64,000 bases of DNA from Nitratireductor basaltis (GCF_000733725.1 NZ_JMQM01000001.1:682001-746000), one strand, 5' to 3'. Shown: positions 24,076-34,144, counted from the first letter of the stretch. Numbers and translations are program-made. The notes: generated by a model from the sequence alone, not told the origin.

Positions 24076-25254
24076 TCAAAGATTGGACAGAAGCGTCGGG
24101 GTCGGCCAGCCATCGGCGGGCAACCCGAGGCGAAGCTGCTCCTCGCGCACTGCGGTGCGCGTTCCAAGGCCCAGAATGCCGTCGATTTCGCCGACATCGT
24201 GGCCGCGGTCGGCAAGCTTGCGCTGGAGAAGTTTCATGGCCTCCGGGGCCAGGCCTTCTTCAGGGTTGCCTGCATCGAAATCCGGGGCGCCTGAATAGCG
24301 CGTTGCCAGATGTGCCGCGGTCAGCGTGTAGACGAGCGACTTGTTCCATTCGAGATAGATGTCGAAATTGTCGTAGACCATGAAGGCCACGCCCTTGTGC
24401 CCCATGGGCAAGAGGATCGAGGCCTGGAGACCGTCGGCGGGGAGAGGGCTTCCGTCCCGCTGGGTGACGCCCATTGCCGCCCACTCCGAGCGTGGCAGCT
24501 TGGTGTTGCGGCCCGTCTGCGCCCAGGGCAGGTCGGCAGGCAGCTTCACCTCTTCAAGCCATGGCTCGCCTGCCTTCCAGCCAAGCTCGCTGATCGCGCG
24601 GGCGGCTGTGAGAATGGCGTCGGGAGATGAGGCCTTCAGGTCGACCTTGCCATCGCCGTCGCCGTCCATGCCCTTGTGCAGATAGTCGCTTGGCAGCATC
24701 TGCATCTGGCCGATCTCGCCTGCCCATGCGCCCTGTACATCAGGGGAAACGGTGCCCTGGTCGATGAGCTGGAGAAGCGCGATCAATTCCGGGCGGAACA
24801 GCTCGGGCCTGCGGCAGTCATGGGAAAGTGTTGCCAGTGCATCCAGCGTGTTGAAGTCGCCCTGCACGGCGCCGAAATCGGTTTCCAGCGCCCAAAAGGC
24901 TGCGATGACCGGACCCGGTACGCCGAATTCGCTTTCGCCGCGGGCGAACACGTCTGCGTATTTTTCGAGATTGCGCTTGCCGTTCTGCAGGCGGTTTTCG
25001 CTGATCAGGCGGTTGGCGAAATCGCGGAATGTCATGTTGAAGACGCTCTGCGAGCGGTCACGGTCGAGCACACGCTGGGAGATGGAGGCGCCTGAGAGAG
25101 CGGAAAGACCTTCCTGGCCGACGCCCATGCTTGCAGCCTCCTGTGCCACGCCCTCGCGCCATGCGGCGAAGTCGCCACCGCAGGCTTGGGCAAATGCCGT
25201 TGAAGGAATGGCTGCAGTGAGCGCGATGGCTGCAATCGTCGTCTTCATTCTCAT
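24076..25254 (-). CDS. MltB-family lytic murein transglycosylase with peptidoglycan-binding domain
   Basis: This exported enzyme of about 392 residues cleaves the glycan strands of peptidoglycan to 1,6-anhydro products. The signal peptide is MRMKTTIAAIALTAAIPSTA-FAQ. The catalytic Glu lies in IAAFWALETDFGAVQGDFNT; AGEIGQMQMLPSDY is the family's second motif. The C-terminus (LLQRKLADRGHDVGEIDGIL) is a PG_binding_1 domain. AAGGA lies seven bases before the ATG at 25254; the frame is open to 25302, but that would bury the signal peptide. A GH25 muramidase gene sits just upstream in the same direction. Confidence 0.92.
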   Translation of the reverse strand: MRMKTTIAAIALTAAIPSTAFAQACGGDFAAWREGVAQEAASMGVGQEGLSALSGASISQRVLDRDRSQSVFNMTFRDFANRLISENRLQNGKRNLEKYADVFARGESEFGVPGPVIAAFWALETDFGAVQGDFNTLDALATLSHDCRRPELFRPELIALLQLIDQGTVSPDVQGAWAGEIGQMQMLPSDYLHKGMDGDGDGKVDLKASSPDAILTAARAISELGWKAGEPWLEEVKLPADLPWAQTGRNTKLPRSEWAAMGVTQRDGSPLPADGLQASILLPMGHKGVAFMVYDNFDIYLEWNKSLVYTLTAAHLATRYSGAPDFDAGNPEEGLAPEAMKLLQRKLADRGHDVGEIDGILGLGTRTAVREEQLRLGLPADGWPTPTLLSNL

Positions 25255-25277
25255 ACGTACATCCTTTTCTTCAGACT

Positions 25278-26075
25278 TCAGCTCGCGTGAGCCTTCAGCC
25301 AATCCCGCCAGGCTTTCGCACTGCCGTTGAACACATTGATATCGGCATCACCCCTGATGCCCGGCAGGATGCCGGTGCCGGTATATTGCCAGAAGACGAA
25401 GGGATGCCCGCCATATTTGTCATCAGGATGACCGGCTACCGAGCGCAGCCAGAAAGGATAGCCCTTGAAGCGCCAGAGGCCGTTGTCATCGAAGAAATCA
25501 ACCGAGGTATAGATGATCGGCCGCTTGCCGTAATGGCGTTCGATGGCGTCGAGGAAGATCTTCATCTCGGAGCGGACGGTGTCGGCCGGGGGTCTGAGCT
25601 TGCAGGTGGGAGAGGTGTGGTTCCACTCCATGTCGAGAACGGGCGGCAGGGCGGAACGGTCCTTGGGCACATGGCGGATGAACCATTGCGCCTGTTCGAT
25701 TGCCGGACGGCAGAAATAGTAGAAGTGATAGGCACCGCGGGGAATGCCTGCGCGCGCTGCACCTGACCAATGGTCGCGGAACTTGTCATCGACGCGGTCA
25801 CCGCCCTCGGTCGCCTTGATGAAGGCGAAGGAAATGCCGGCATTGCGCAATTGGGCCCAGTCGACTTCCGGCTGGTATTTGGAAACATCCGTACCATGAA
25901 CCGGATAACTGGCAGGCGTGCGGCCGTTCCATTCATGGGGATCGCGGTCTCCGTAGCGGAGGCCCTGGCTGGTGGGAGTAGTTGCGGCTTGTGGCGCGAT
26001 GTCGGCCAGATCGTAGCTGATGCTGGAGCAGCCTGTGACAAGGGCGAGCATTGTCGAGAGGAAAAGAATGCGCAT
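25278..26075 (-). CDS. GH25-family muramidase lipoprotein
   Basis: This 265-residue protein has a lipoprotein signal (FLSTMLALVTGC, lipobox LVTG-C), so it should be anchored to a membrane facing the periplasm. The GH25 barrel has HGTDVSKYQPEVDWAQLR, FAFIKATEGGDRVDDKF, PRGAYHFYYF and PVLDMEWNH, containing the acidic catalytic residues, and ends with FWQYTGTGILPGI. It cuts the MurNAc-GlcNAc bond. GGAG precedes the start. It is separated by 23 bases from the MltB-like gene downstream, so the two wall hydrolases are likely co-transcribed. Confidence 0.9.
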   Translation of the reverse strand: MRILFLSTMLALVTGCSSISYDLADIAPQAATTPTSQGLRYGDRDPHEWNGRTPASYPVHGTDVSKYQPEVDWAQLRNAGISFAFIKATEGGDRVDDKFRDHWSGAARAGIPRGAYHFYYFCRPAIEQAQWFIRHVPKDRSALPPVLDMEWNHTSPTCKLRPPADTVRSEMKIFLDAIERHYGKRPIIYTSVDFFDDNGLWRFKGYPFWLRSVAGHPDDKYGGHPFVFWQYTGTGILPGIRGDADINVFNGSAKAWRDWLKAHAS

Positions 26076-26195
26076 TGATGCTCCAAAGGACTTGGCGAAT
26101 CATCATCAGGATTTCACGCGACATGGATAGGCTATGCCTGCGCCGTCGTCACGGGTAGGTTGTGCGGCAGGGTGCTGCGGGATGAAGGATATTTG

Positions 26196-27593
26196 ATGCG
26201 ATTTATTTTGCGCGCGCTGAAGTGGATTGCGCTTCTTATTGTCGTTGCCGCGCTGGGCGGCGCTTTCTGGCTTTATCTTTATCCACCCGCATTAATCCGT
26301 ATGGGCTCCAATTATGCAGCCAAGATCGTCTGCTCCAATGTCTTTCTTGGCGGTCGCGAGCCGCAGGAGGTTCTGCGCACGGATGTGCAGGCGCCCGGCC
26401 ATCCTTTGCTCGAGCTCATGCAGGTGCAGGTCTATCCGCAGGATGCGACGGTGCGAACAGGTCTTTATGGCGTGATCGGTGATGGACTTGCAGTGTACCG
26501 CGGCGGGACGGGCTGTGCTGCTGCACCAGACGGTCTTTCATCAATACCTGAAACGGTATCGCCCCACAGCCCGGCATCGCGCAACACGCTGGAGCTTTGG
26601 CCGGACGGTCTGCGCATTGATGTTTCGCAGAATCAGGATCTGGCGAAGATTCTCGACGACATCAAGCTTACCGGGCCCGGCATGAGAGCGGTGGTCGTGG
26701 TGAAGGACGGGCGCATCATCGGCGAGCGGTATGGTCCCGGTGTGGTGAATTTCGAACAGCCTCTGCTCGGCTGGTCCATGACCAAGACGGTGACGGCTGC
26801 GATTATCGGTGCTGCCGTTGGCGAGGGGTTGCTGTCGGTCGATGACCGCAACCTGTTGCCGGAATGGTCGAAGGACGATCGTGCGAATATCACGGTCGCT
26901 GATCTTCTCGGCATGGAGAGCGGTCTGGAGTTCAACGAGGACTATGGCGACGTAACCGATGTCACGCGCATGATGTATCTCGAAGGGGACATGGCCGCAT
27001 ATGCCGCAGCCAAGCCCTTGCAAGCCATGCCCGGTGAGCGCTTTTCCTATTCGAGTGGTACAACGGTGCTTCTTTCGCGCATCTGGCAAAACAGCTTCGA
27101 TGACGAGAAGACGGCGCTGGAGTTCCCTCGCAAGGTCTTGTTCGATCCTCTCGGAATGGACAGTGCTGTTCTTGAAACCGATCTTTCCGGCACATTTGCC
27201 GGCTCGTCCTATCTCTATGCCAATGCGCGAGACTGGGCGCGGTTCGGGCTGCTGCTTGCCCAGGAAGGTGAATGGCAGGGGCAGCGCATTTTGCCGGAGG
27301 GCTGGGTGGACTATATGCGCACACCCACCGAAGCGTCGGGCGGCGAATATGGCCGTCACGTCTGGCTGCACGGGCCGCGGGCAAACCTGCCTCCCACGGC
27401 GGATCCCGACCAAGGCTTCGATCTGCCTGAGGATGCGTTCTGGCTGCTTGGGCATGACGGTCAGACGATGACCATCATTCCCTCGGAGGGGCTCGTCATA
27501 TTGCGGATGGGGCTGACGCCGTCGAAACTTGGCTATCGTCCGCAGGCGCTGGTTGAAGCGATTGTGAAGGCTGTCAGGCAGACGGAAGAGTGA
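26196..27593 (+). CDS. Serine hydrolase of the class C beta-lactamase/penicillin-binding family
   Basis: This protein of about 465 residues has one N-terminal membrane helix (ALKWIALLIVVAALGGAFWL) and a periplasmic domain. The serine nucleophile is in LGWSMTKTVT (S-x-x-K), the second motif is FSYSSGT (Y-x-S/N type) and the third HDGQT in place of KTG. These fit esterase/EstB-like or D-aminopeptidase-like members more than true AmpC. The frame extends to 26160, but ATG 26196 gives a better signal anchor. Substrate unknown. Its 3' end overlaps the convergent methyltransferase gene by 20 bases. Confidence 0.85.
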   Translation: MRFILRALKWIALLIVVAALGGAFWLYLYPPALIRMGSNYAAKIVCSNVFLGGREPQEVLRTDVQAPGHPLLELMQVQVYPQDATVRTGLYGVIGDGLAVYRGGTGCAAAPDGLSSIPETVSPHSPASRNTLELWPDGLRIDVSQNQDLAKILDDIKLTGPGMRAVVVVKDGRIIGERYGPGVVNFEQPLLGWSMTKTVTAAIIGAAVGEGLLSVDDRNLLPEWSKDDRANITVADLLGMESGLEFNEDYGDVTDVTRMMYLEGDMAAYAAAKPLQAMPGERFSYSSGTTVLLSRIWQNSFDDEKTALEFPRKVLFDPLGMDSAVLETDLSGTFAGSSYLYANARDWARFGLLLAQEGEWQGQRILPEGWVDYMRTPTEASGGEYGRHVWLHGPRANLPPTADPDQGFDLPEDAFWLLGHDGQTMTIIPSEGLVILRMGLTPSKLGYRPQALVEAIVKAVRQTEE

Positions 27594-28242
27594 TGCGGGC
27601 CAGTACGGCGTAGCCGCGGAAAAGTGATTCAAATGAGAGTCTTGCGCCGCGGCTCTCGCATTCCGATTCAAGAAATTCACGCAGCGATTCACGCGGGGTG
27701 ACGTGGAACGCAGACAGCCAGCGGTGAAGCAGCCAGCGGAAGGCGCGGGGCAGGTGTTCCTGAGAGCCGAAATCCACGATGTGCAGTGTGCCGCCGGGTT
27801 CAAGAACGTCCAACCCTTGGGTGACAGCCTGCTTCCAGGGCGGGATCATCGAGATGGCGTAGGAAAGGAAAACGCAGTCGAATCTGGCGCGACCGAACAG
27901 CGCCTGCGGGTCAAAATGCGTGGCATCACCTTCGGCCAGCTGGACGATGTCGTCGATGTGATCGCGTGCCAGTCTTCTGGCTGCCGTCTCCAGCATGGCC
28001 TTCGAGATGTCCAGGCCATGGAAACGGGCGCCGGGATAGCGGGCAGCCGCCAATGCCAGGTTGCGGCCCGTTCCGCAGCCAAGTTCCAGCACTGCAGAGC
28101 CGTTCGGCAGTGCCAGTTCCCGGATCAACCTGTCGCGGCCCAAGAGGTAGAATTTGCGGGTCGCGTCGTAGATGTGACGCTGACGGCCGTAGACGCCGTC
28201 CATCAGACGCTGATGTGTGGCGCTCTCCCCAACGAGGCTCAT
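27574..28242 (-). CDS. btaB: Betaine lipid N-methyltransferase BtaB
   Basis: This 222-residue class I methyltransferase has the SAM-binding motif VLELGCGTGRNLALAAARYP, HGLDISKAML and a later DFGSQEHLPRAF. Together with the DUF3419/BtaA gene, which it overlaps by four bases, it should add three methyl groups to diacylglycerylhomoserine, giving the phosphorus-free membrane lipid DGTS. The length and position next to BtaA match the characterised Rhodobacter and Sinorhizobium pairs. On its own the sequence would only be called a methyltransferase; the assignment rests on the partner. Confidence 0.87.
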   Translation of the reverse strand: MSLVGESATHQRLMDGVYGRQRHIYDATRKFYLLGRDRLIRELALPNGSAVLELGCGTGRNLALAAARYPGARFHGLDISKAMLETAARRLARDHIDDIVQLAEGDATHFDPQALFGRARFDCVFLSYAISMIPPWKQAVTQGLDVLEPGGTLHIVDFGSQEHLPRAFRWLLHRWLSAFHVTPRESLREFLESECESRGARLSFESLFRGYAVLARITLPSA

Positions 28243-29483
28243 GCGTCTTTCTTCACGTAAAGATGGAAGCCGCCATAGATGGCGGAGCGGTCGCGCGCGG
28301 AGAATTCGCGTGAGCGAACGAAATCATAATGCCACTGGTCGAGCAGGGCAGGTGAGACGCGGCCGGGCAACAGGGTTGGCTGCGCGGCGGTGCGGAATAT
28401 GACGCGAGCGCCGGGTGCCGCGGTGCGTGTGATCTGAAACCAGAGAGCATTCAGCTGTTCGTCGCTCATCCAGTCCTGCGCGTCGAGAAGGACGAAACGG
28501 TCGACACTTGCATCTGCCTTGTTCGTCAACAGGTCGACGAAGTTGACGTGATGGATGCGAGCGCAATCGGCATTGGCGCGGATAGTCGCGAAATTTTCAG
28601 GCTCGAGATAGGCGGGTAGCGCTGCTTCACCGGTTTTGGGATAGCGGCGCGCGAAGGCCTGCCAAGCGAAGTAGTTCTCACGCAGCGGGAAGTGGCAGGC
28701 AAGCTTTTCCAGCCGCGTGCACAAAACTTCCGCCATGCTGGCACCATCGCTGACAAGCGCATCATATTGCGCCGGTGGAATGCCAAGGCCGAAAAGCGAC
28801 GCCTTGCGCGAGGTGGCCCAGCGTATGAGCGGCTTGTCGAAGAGCGGGCGCAGATTGTCCTCGAAGAAGCGCCGCTGTTCGCGCAGGCTTCTGGTCTGCA
28901 TGATGCCCGCGGGATCGACACCGTGCAGCTTGGCCAAGCGGTGGCCGCTGGCGATAAAGAAGCCAAGCAGCCCCTTGTGGTAGAAATTGCGGGTGAAGGC
29001 ATCGACGCGGCGACGGCCAAACAGGTCACGCTTTTCCCAATAGCGGCGCGATTTCGCATCCAGAACGGGCGCAATGAAGCGGTCATAGGCTGCCGCGTTG
29101 GATTTGTGGCCATCTTCACCAAAGAAGCGCTGTATATCGGCCGGCGATGGCAGGGTGCGGAATGCTGCAAGTTTTAGGCGGTTCAGCGCCACATGGGCGG
29201 CGTTGAGGTCGACAACATCCACCTGGCCCGGCATGCGGGTCAGATAGGCCAGCATGTTGCAGCCACCGGATGCGATCGTGACCACGCGGTGGCCTTGCGC
29301 CAGCTCCATCGCATCCATGTCCACATCCGGATCTTCCCAGATCTGCGGATAGACGAGGCCGGAGAATAGGAGGGCGAATAGCCGTTCGGAGATGCCGGCC
29401 TTGGAAAGAGCGCGGTTCTGGTAGACCGCCTTCTTGATATGCCTGTGCGACGACAGGCCGATATCGGCTGAAAGATCCGTCAT
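28239..29483 (-). CDS. btaA: S-adenosylmethionine:diacylglycerol 3-amino-3-carboxypropyl transferase BtaA
   Basis: This 414-residue DUF3419 protein transfers the aminocarboxypropyl group of SAM to diacylglycerol, the first step of DGTS betaine lipid synthesis at the inner membrane. Recognisable parts are SGLVYPQIWEDPDVDMDAM, VVTIASGGCNMLAYL (SAM site), VDVVDLNAAHVALNRLKLAA and the C-terminal RVIFRTAAQPTLLPGR. In rhizobia these genes are induced by phosphate limitation through PhoB. Three GTGAC (GTCAC on this strand) words upstream at 29527, 29549 and 29559 could belong to a degenerate Pho box, which remains weak evidence. Confidence 0.93.
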   Translation of the reverse strand: MTDLSADIGLSSHRHIKKAVYQNRALSKAGISERLFALLFSGLVYPQIWEDPDVDMDAMELAQGHRVVTIASGGCNMLAYLTRMPGQVDVVDLNAAHVALNRLKLAAFRTLPSPADIQRFFGEDGHKSNAAAYDRFIAPVLDAKSRRYWEKRDLFGRRRVDAFTRNFYHKGLLGFFIASGHRLAKLHGVDPAGIMQTRSLREQRRFFEDNLRPLFDKPLIRWATSRKASLFGLGIPPAQYDALVSDGASMAEVLCTRLEKLACHFPLRENYFAWQAFARRYPKTGEAALPAYLEPENFATIRANADCARIHHVNFVDLLTNKADASVDRFVLLDAQDWMSDEQLNALWFQITRTAAPGARVIFRTAAQPTLLPGRVSPALLDQWHYDFVRSREFSARDRSAIYGGFHLYVKKDA

Positions 29484-29596
29484 GGCTCACGCTCCCATGC
29501 TTTTCATGAAGCAGTAGCGTGGCTGCGTGACAGGCCTTTGAACGCTATGTGACCATGTGTGACGGTTCTGTGGAGGGCAATGCCAAGCTATCCACA

Positions 29597-29625
29597 TTGA
29601 CAAAAATTGCCAATGCGCTTTTGAT
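29597..29625 (+). promoter_or_regulatory. Promoter candidate for the toxin-antitoxin pair
   Basis: TTGACA at 29597-29602 is separated by 17 bases from TTTGAT at 29620-29625, a good -35/-10 arrangement 28 bases before the ParD start at 29653. CAAAA and TTTTG inverted words flank the spacer, possible sites for autoregulation by the antitoxin. Confidence 0.55.
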
Positions 29626-29652
29626 GTTTGCAATGACGTAGCAGGTGAAGCC

Positions 29653-29919
29653 ATGGCGACTATGAATGTGAGTCTTCCCAGCGAGATGGCCGAGTTTGTT
29701 GAGCACGAGGTTTCGCGTGGCGGATACAGCTCGTCCAGCGAAGTCGTTCGCGAGGCGTTGCGGTTGTTGCAGCATGATAAAGCCCAGCAGGCGGAAAAGC
29801 TGGCCATTTTGCGACGTGAGCTCGGAGCCGGTGTTGAGGCCGCGCGGGAAGGGCGGCTGTCTGAAAAATCGGTGGGAGAGGTTCTGGACGATGTGCTGCG
29901 TGAAGCCTCCGAAGGATGA
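29653..29919 (+). CDS. ParD-type antitoxin
   Basis: This 88-residue protein has the ribbon-helix-helix N-terminus of ParD/CopG antitoxins (ATMNVSLPSEMAEFVEHEV followed by GGYSSSSEVVREALRLL) and a charged, probably flexible C-terminal half that wraps the toxin. It binds DNA as a dimer to repress its own promoter and neutralises the toxin encoded next, with which it overlaps by four bases. The length is typical of chromosomal ParDE pairs. Confidence 0.9.
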   Translation: MATMNVSLPSEMAEFVEHEVSRGGYSSSSEVVREALRLLQHDKAQQAEKLAILRRELGAGVEAAREGRLSEKSVGEVLDDVLREASEG

Positions 29920-30263
29920 GGGCTGAACTCACCGATCTCGCGGAACGCGATATCCGGCATATTCTGCGCAGCACGATCAAGCTCTTTGGTCCGAAACAGG
30001 TTCGCGCCTATGCGGCTGTGATCGAGCGCGGCATCGCAATGGTCGCGGAAGAGCCGGAACGACCGGTCTCTGCCGCATGCGACGAGCTTGTGCCGGGTGT
30101 TCGCCGATTGAACCTTGAACACGCCGCAAAGCGTCGTGGTGGCGCTTCACACTGCCTCTACTATATCAGAGGCCGGCTAAAGGATGGTTCAGAAGGAATC
30201 ATCGTTGTCAGGGTGCTGCATGAGCGCATGGAGCCGCGTCATCGACTCGTTCGACGGCTCTAG
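29916..30263 (+). CDS. ParE/RelE-superfamily toxin
   Basis: This 115-residue protein starts RAELTDLAERDIRHILRSTI and continues FGPKQVRAYAAVIERG, with the beta-sheet core LYYIRGRLKDGSEGIIVVRVLHERM, as in ParE toxins. ParE members poison DNA gyrase, while RelE members cleave mRNA; the sequence fits the ParE side because of the partner type. Start overlap (ATGA) with the antitoxin gene guarantees coupled translation. Apparently intact, with no frameshift. Confidence 0.87.
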   Translation: MRAELTDLAERDIRHILRSTIKLFGPKQVRAYAAVIERGIAMVAEEPERPVSAACDELVPGVRRLNLEHAAKRRGGASHCLYYIRGRLKDGSEGIIVVRVLHERMEPRHRLVRRL

Positions 30264-30318
30264 TCTCGGAAGCAGCAGAGACCGATACTTTTGCGTCATC
30301 GCACTCTCTTGACGAATA

Positions 30319-30340
30319 AGGGCGACCCGTGGGCCGCCCT
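30319..30340. terminator. Hairpin between convergent toxin and oxoprolinase genes
   Basis: AGGGCG (30319-30324) and CGCCCT (30335-30340) form the outer stem, with CCC/GGG inside. It sits midway in the 101-base space between the ParE stop and the oxoprolinase stop, preceded by AATA and followed by CCTCG. Possibly bidirectional. Confidence 0.45.
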
Positions 30341-30364
30341 CCTCGAAACTCATCTTTCAGTGCA

Positions 30365-33300
30365 TCAGGCCTTGCCGTAGCCGCCGGCCGTTGGTGTTGT
30401 CACGATCACGGCCTCGCCTGCGTCGATTACCGTCTGGTCGCAACCCTTCAGCGTTTCGACCTTGCCGTCCTTGCGACGCACTTCCGTTTTGCCGAACTGG
30501 CCGTCGCCACCGCCTTCCACGCCGCGCGGGGGCACCGTGCGGTGGGAGGAGAGGATGGCGCATTCCATCTTTTCCAGAAAGCGAATGGTGCGCTTCGTGC
30601 CGTCGCCCGCACTCCATTTGCCCTTGCCGCCGGAGCCTTTGCGAATGTGAAAGTCTTCGAGCAGGACCGGGAAACGCAGTTCCAGAATTTCAGGGTCCGT
30701 CAGGCGGGAATTCGTCATGTGGACATGAACGCCGGACGTGCCGTTGAAGCCGTGGCCATCATTCATCACGCCTGCAGGCGAGCCTGAGCACAGCGTTTCG
30801 TAATACTGGTAGGTCTCGTTGCCGAAGGTCAGATTGTTCATCGTGCCCTGGCTGTTGGACAGCGCCTTCATGGCGCCGAACAGCGCGTTGGTGACGTGCT
30901 GCGAGGTTTCCACGTTACCGGCAACAACGGCTGCCGGATAGGAGGGACGCAGCATGCAATCCTCGGGGATGATGATGTTGATGGGCCGCAGGCAGCCCGC
31001 ATTCATCGGGATCGACCCTTCAACCATCACGCGGAAGGCATAAAGGACTGCCGCACGGGTGACGGGTTCGGGCGCGTTGAAGTTGTTCTTCATCACGGGC
31101 GAGGTGCCCGTGAAGTCGACGGTCGCCTCACCCTTCTGGTTGTCGACGGTGATCTTCACCTTGATGACCTGGCCGCTGTCGGTCGGATATTCATATTCCG
31201 ACTGCTCGGGCAGGCGCTGGAGAACACGGCGAACGCTTTCGGCTGCATTGTCCTGCACATGGCCCATATAGGCCTGCACCACATCCAGTCCGAAATTCGT
31301 CACCATCTTGCGCAGCTCGGCGACGCCTTTCTCGTTGGCCGCGATCTGGGCCTTGAGGTCGGCGATGTTCTGATGCGGATTTCTGGCCGGGTAGGGGTGG
31401 TTGGTCAGAAGCTCGTGAAGCTCCTTCTCGCGGAAGCGGCCGCGCTCGACGAGCCGGAAGTTGTCAAACAGAACACCTTCCTCATCGACATTGGTCGCCA
31501 GCGGCGTCATGGAGCCGGGTGCCGTGCCGCCGACATCGGCATGATGGCCGCGTGAGGCGGTGTAGAAGAGGATCTCCTTGCCTTCATCGTCGAAGACCGG
31601 TGTCACGATCGTGATGTCGGGCAGATGGGTTCCGCCGTTGTAAGGAGCGTTCAGCGCGAACACGTCGCCGGGGTGGATGTCACCCTCGTTCAGGCGGATG
31701 ATGGTTTCTACCGAGCGGTCCATGGAGCCCAGATGCACCGGCATGTGTGGCGCATTGGCGACCAGGGCACCATCCTTGTCGAAGACGGCACAGGAGAAGT
31801 CGAGGCGCTCCTTGATGTTCACCGAATAGGCGGTGTTTTGCAGCGTCACGCCCATTTGCTCGGCGATGGACATGAAGAGGTTGTTGAAGACCTCCAGCAT
31901 GACCGGGTCGGCTTCGGTGCCAAGTGCTGCCTGGCGCGGCTTCTTTTCCACGCGGCGCAGGAGGACATGGTCACGTTCGGTGATCTCGGCCTGCCAGCCC
32001 GGTTCCACGACGATGGTCTGGTTCTTCTCGATCACGAGAGCCGGGCCTTTCATCCGGTCGCCCGGCTTCAGGTCATCGCGGCGATAGACGCTCGCGTCAT
32101 GCCACTTGCCCTCGCAAAACATCCTGCGTGTTTGGGAAGCGTCAGCCTCATTGTCATTGATGGCGAGCTTCGGCTCCTCCGGTCCTGCTTCACGGGCATC
32201 CACGCCTTCGACATTGACGGCTTCCACCACCATCGGCTTGTCGTCGTAGACAAATCCGAACTGTGCCCTGTGCGCCTGTTCGAATGCCTTCTTCGTGTTT
32301 GCGACCGATTTGTCGTCAAAGGGCACTGAAAGGGTTGTGTCCGTGCCGTCGTAGCGGACTTCCAGGCGCACGCGCCACTCCGTGGCATCTTCCGCGATGC
32401 CCTGATCGGCCAGTTCCTGCATGACTTCGGCGCGCAGGTCCTCGACCTGTGCTTCGATGGCGCCGACTGTTTCATCGGCCAGCGGCTTGATGAGGGCTTT
32501 CTGACGCGATGCGGAGACGGTGGCCAGGCCGATGCCATAGGCGGAAAGCAGGCCGGAGAGCGGGTGGATCAACACCGACTCCATGCCGAGTGCATCGGCA
32601 ACGAGGCAGGCATGCTGGCCGCCCGCACCGCCGAAGCAGTTGAGTAGATAGCGGGTGACGTCATAGCCGCGCTGCACGGATATCTTCTTGACCGCGTTAG
32701 CCATGTTCTCCACCGCAATGGTGATGAAACCCTCGGCGACATCCTCCGCGCTGCGGCCAACCTTGGCTGCAAGCTCCTCGAAGCGCTGGCGCACCGTGTC
32801 GACATCAAGCGACTGGTCCTGGTCGGGACCAAAGATGGATGGGAAGAAATCCGGCTGGAGCTTGCCCAGCATCACGTTGGCGTCGGTCACGGCAAGCGGG
32901 CCACCACGGCGATAGCAGGCGGGGCCGGGATTGGCACCGGCAGAATCCGGGCCGACCTTCAGGCGCCCGTCCTCGTAATGGAGGACGGAACCGCCACCGG
33001 CGGCGACCGTGTGAATGCGCATCATGGGCGCGCGGATGCGAACACCGGCAACCTCGGTGTCGAAGGCGCGCTCATATTCGCTTTCGTAATGGGCCACATC
33101 GGTGGAGGTGCCGCCCATGTCAAAGCCGATCACCTTGTCGAAGCCCGCGAGGCGGGCCGTCTCCACCATGCCGACAACACCGCCGGCCGGACCGGAGAGG
33201 ATCGCATCCTTGCCCTGGAACTTGTCGGCTGCCGTCAATCCGCCCGAGGACATCATGAATTTCAGCTTGGTCCCCTCTTTGGCATCGGGCGTGATACCCA

Positions 33301-33991
33301 GTTCGCCAGCGACGCGCTGCACGTAGCGTGAGAGGATGGGTGAGAGATAAGCATCGACAACGGCCGTGTCGCCGCGACCCACAAGCTTGATGAGGGGTGA
33401 GGTCTCGTGGCTGGCGGAAATCTGCCCGAAGCCCAGTTCGCGGCAGAGTTCGGCTGCCTTCTTCTCATGCTCGGGATGCTTCCACGCATGCATGAAAACC
33501 ACCGCAACAGCATCGATACCATCGGCCTTGGCCGCTTCTATGTCGCCGCGGACGGTGTCGAGGTCGAGTTCCGTCTCGACGGTTCCGTCCACGCGCACAC
33601 GCTCCGGAACCTCGATGACACGCTCATAAAGCTGTTCGGGAAGGATGATCTCCTTGGCGAAGATGTCTGGTCGCGCCTGATAGGCAATCTTGAGAGCGTC
33701 GCGAAAACCCTTTGTGATCAAAAGCGCTACCCGGTCACCCTTGCGCTCCAGAAGCGCGTTGGTGGCGACCGTCGTGCCCATCTTGACCTCGCCGATGCGC
33801 TCGGAAGGCATGGGTTCACCCTTCTTTGCGCCGAGCAGGTCCCGTATTCCCTGAATGCCCGCATCCTTGTAGGCTTCAGGGTTCTCGGAGAGGAGTTTGC
33901 GCGCATGCAGCGCACCATCGGGGTCGCGACCGATCACATCGGTAAATGTGCCGCCGCGGTCGATCCAGAAATCCCACTTGGTGTTGCTCAT
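30365..33991 (-). CDS. Fused hydantoinase A/B protein, 5-oxoprolinase type
   Basis: This protein of about 1208 residues contains both subunits of the ATP-dependent oxoprolinase/hydantoinase family. The HyuA half begins [18 protein letters not shown] (ATPase/phosphate motif) and has [16 protein letters not shown] and [17 protein letters not shown]. The HyuB half starts near residue 700 ([20 protein letters not shown]) and includes [19 protein letters not shown]-like [24 protein letters not shown] and the C-terminal [10 protein letters not shown]. Single-chain fusion at this length is typical of 5-oxoprolinase, which opens pyroglutamate to glutamate with ATP. GGGAG precedes ATG 33991. It is divergent from a TRAP importer that may supply the substrate. 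Confidence 0.88.
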   Translation of the reverse strand: MSNTKWDFWIDRGGTFTDVIGRDPDGALHARKLLSENPEAYKDAGIQGIRDLLGAKKGEPMPSERIGEVKMGTTVATNALLERKGDRVALLITKGFRDALKIAYQARPDIFAKEIILPEQLYERVIEVPERVRVDGTVETELDLDTVRGDIEAAKADGIDAVAVVFMHAWKHPEHEKKAAELCRELGFGQISASHETSPLIKLVGRGDTAVVDAYLSPILSRYVQRVAGELGITPDAKEGTKLKFMMSSGGLTAADKFQGKDAILSGPAGGVVGMVETARLAGFDKVIGFDMGGTSTDVAHYESEYERAFDTEVAGVRIRAPMMRIHTVAAGGGSVLHYEDGRLKVGPDSAGANPGPACYRRGGPLAVTDANVMLGKLQPDFFPSIFGPDQDQSLDVDTVRQRFEELAAKVGRSAEDVAEGFITIAVENMANAVKKISVQRGYDVTRYLLNCFGGAGGQHACLVADALGMESVLIHPLSGLLSAYGIGLATVSASRQKALIKPLADETVGAIEAQVEDLRAEVMQELADQGIAEDATEWRVRLEVRYDGTDTTLSVPFDDKSVANTKKAFEQAHRAQFGFVYDDKPMVVEAVNVEGVDAREAGPEEPKLAINDNEADASQTRRMFCEGKWHDASVYRRDDLKPGDRMKGPALVIEKNQTIVVEPGWQAEITERDHVLLRRVEKKPRQAALGTEADPVMLEVFNNLFMSIAEQMGVTLQNTAYSVNIKERLDFSCAVFDKDGALVANAPHMPVHLGSMDRSVETIIRLNEGDIHPGDVFALNAPYNGGTHLPDITIVTPVFDDEGKEILFYTASRGHHADVGGTAPGSMTPLATNVDEEGVLFDNFRLVERGRFREKELHELLTNHPYPARNPHQNIADLKAQIAANEKGVAELRKMVTNFGLDVVQAYMGHVQDNAAESVRRVLQRLPEQSEYEYPTDSGQVIKVKITVDNQKGEATVDFTGTSPVMKNNFNAPEPVTRAAVLYAFRVMVEGSIPMNAGCLRPINIIIPEDCMLRPSYPAAVVAGNVETSQHVTNALFGAMKALSNSQGTMNNLTFGNETYQYYETLCSGSPAGVMNDGHGFNGTSGVHVHMTNSRLTDPEILELRFPVLLEDFHIRKGSGGKGKWSAGDGTKRTIRFLEKMECAILSSHRTVPPRGVEGGGDGQFGKTEVRRKDGKVETLKGCDQTVIDAGEAVIVTTPTAGGYGKA

Positions 33992-34047
33992 AATCGTGCT
34001 CCCTCGAATTGTCTTTGCCAAATGGAAATCACGCCTTCTGCAAAACG

Positions 34048-34064
34048 TCAATAATTTGTTGACA
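34048..34064. promoter_or_regulatory. Inverted repeat GTCAA-N7-TTGAC in the oxoprolinase/TRAP divergent region
   Basis: GTCAA at 34048-34052 and TTGAC at 34060-34064 flank TAATTTG. It lies 57 bases before the oxoprolinase start and about 80 before dctP, within a 153-base AT-rich divergent promoter region. The MarR-like gene at the end of the TRAP run is the obvious candidate for binding. TTGACA here could alternatively be a -35 element for the forward promoter. Confidence 0.4.
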
Positions 34065-34144
34065 TTTTATCGAGGTGTGAAAAAGTACAACTATAGCGAC
34101 GAGAACAGATAACGGCCGTCGCAGAACGAAAATGGGAGAATTCA

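Noticed and set aside
29653-30263. Toxin-antitoxin pair as part of a mobile island
   Set aside because: No integrase, direct repeats, tRNA or composition break flanks the pair, so only the module itself is reported.
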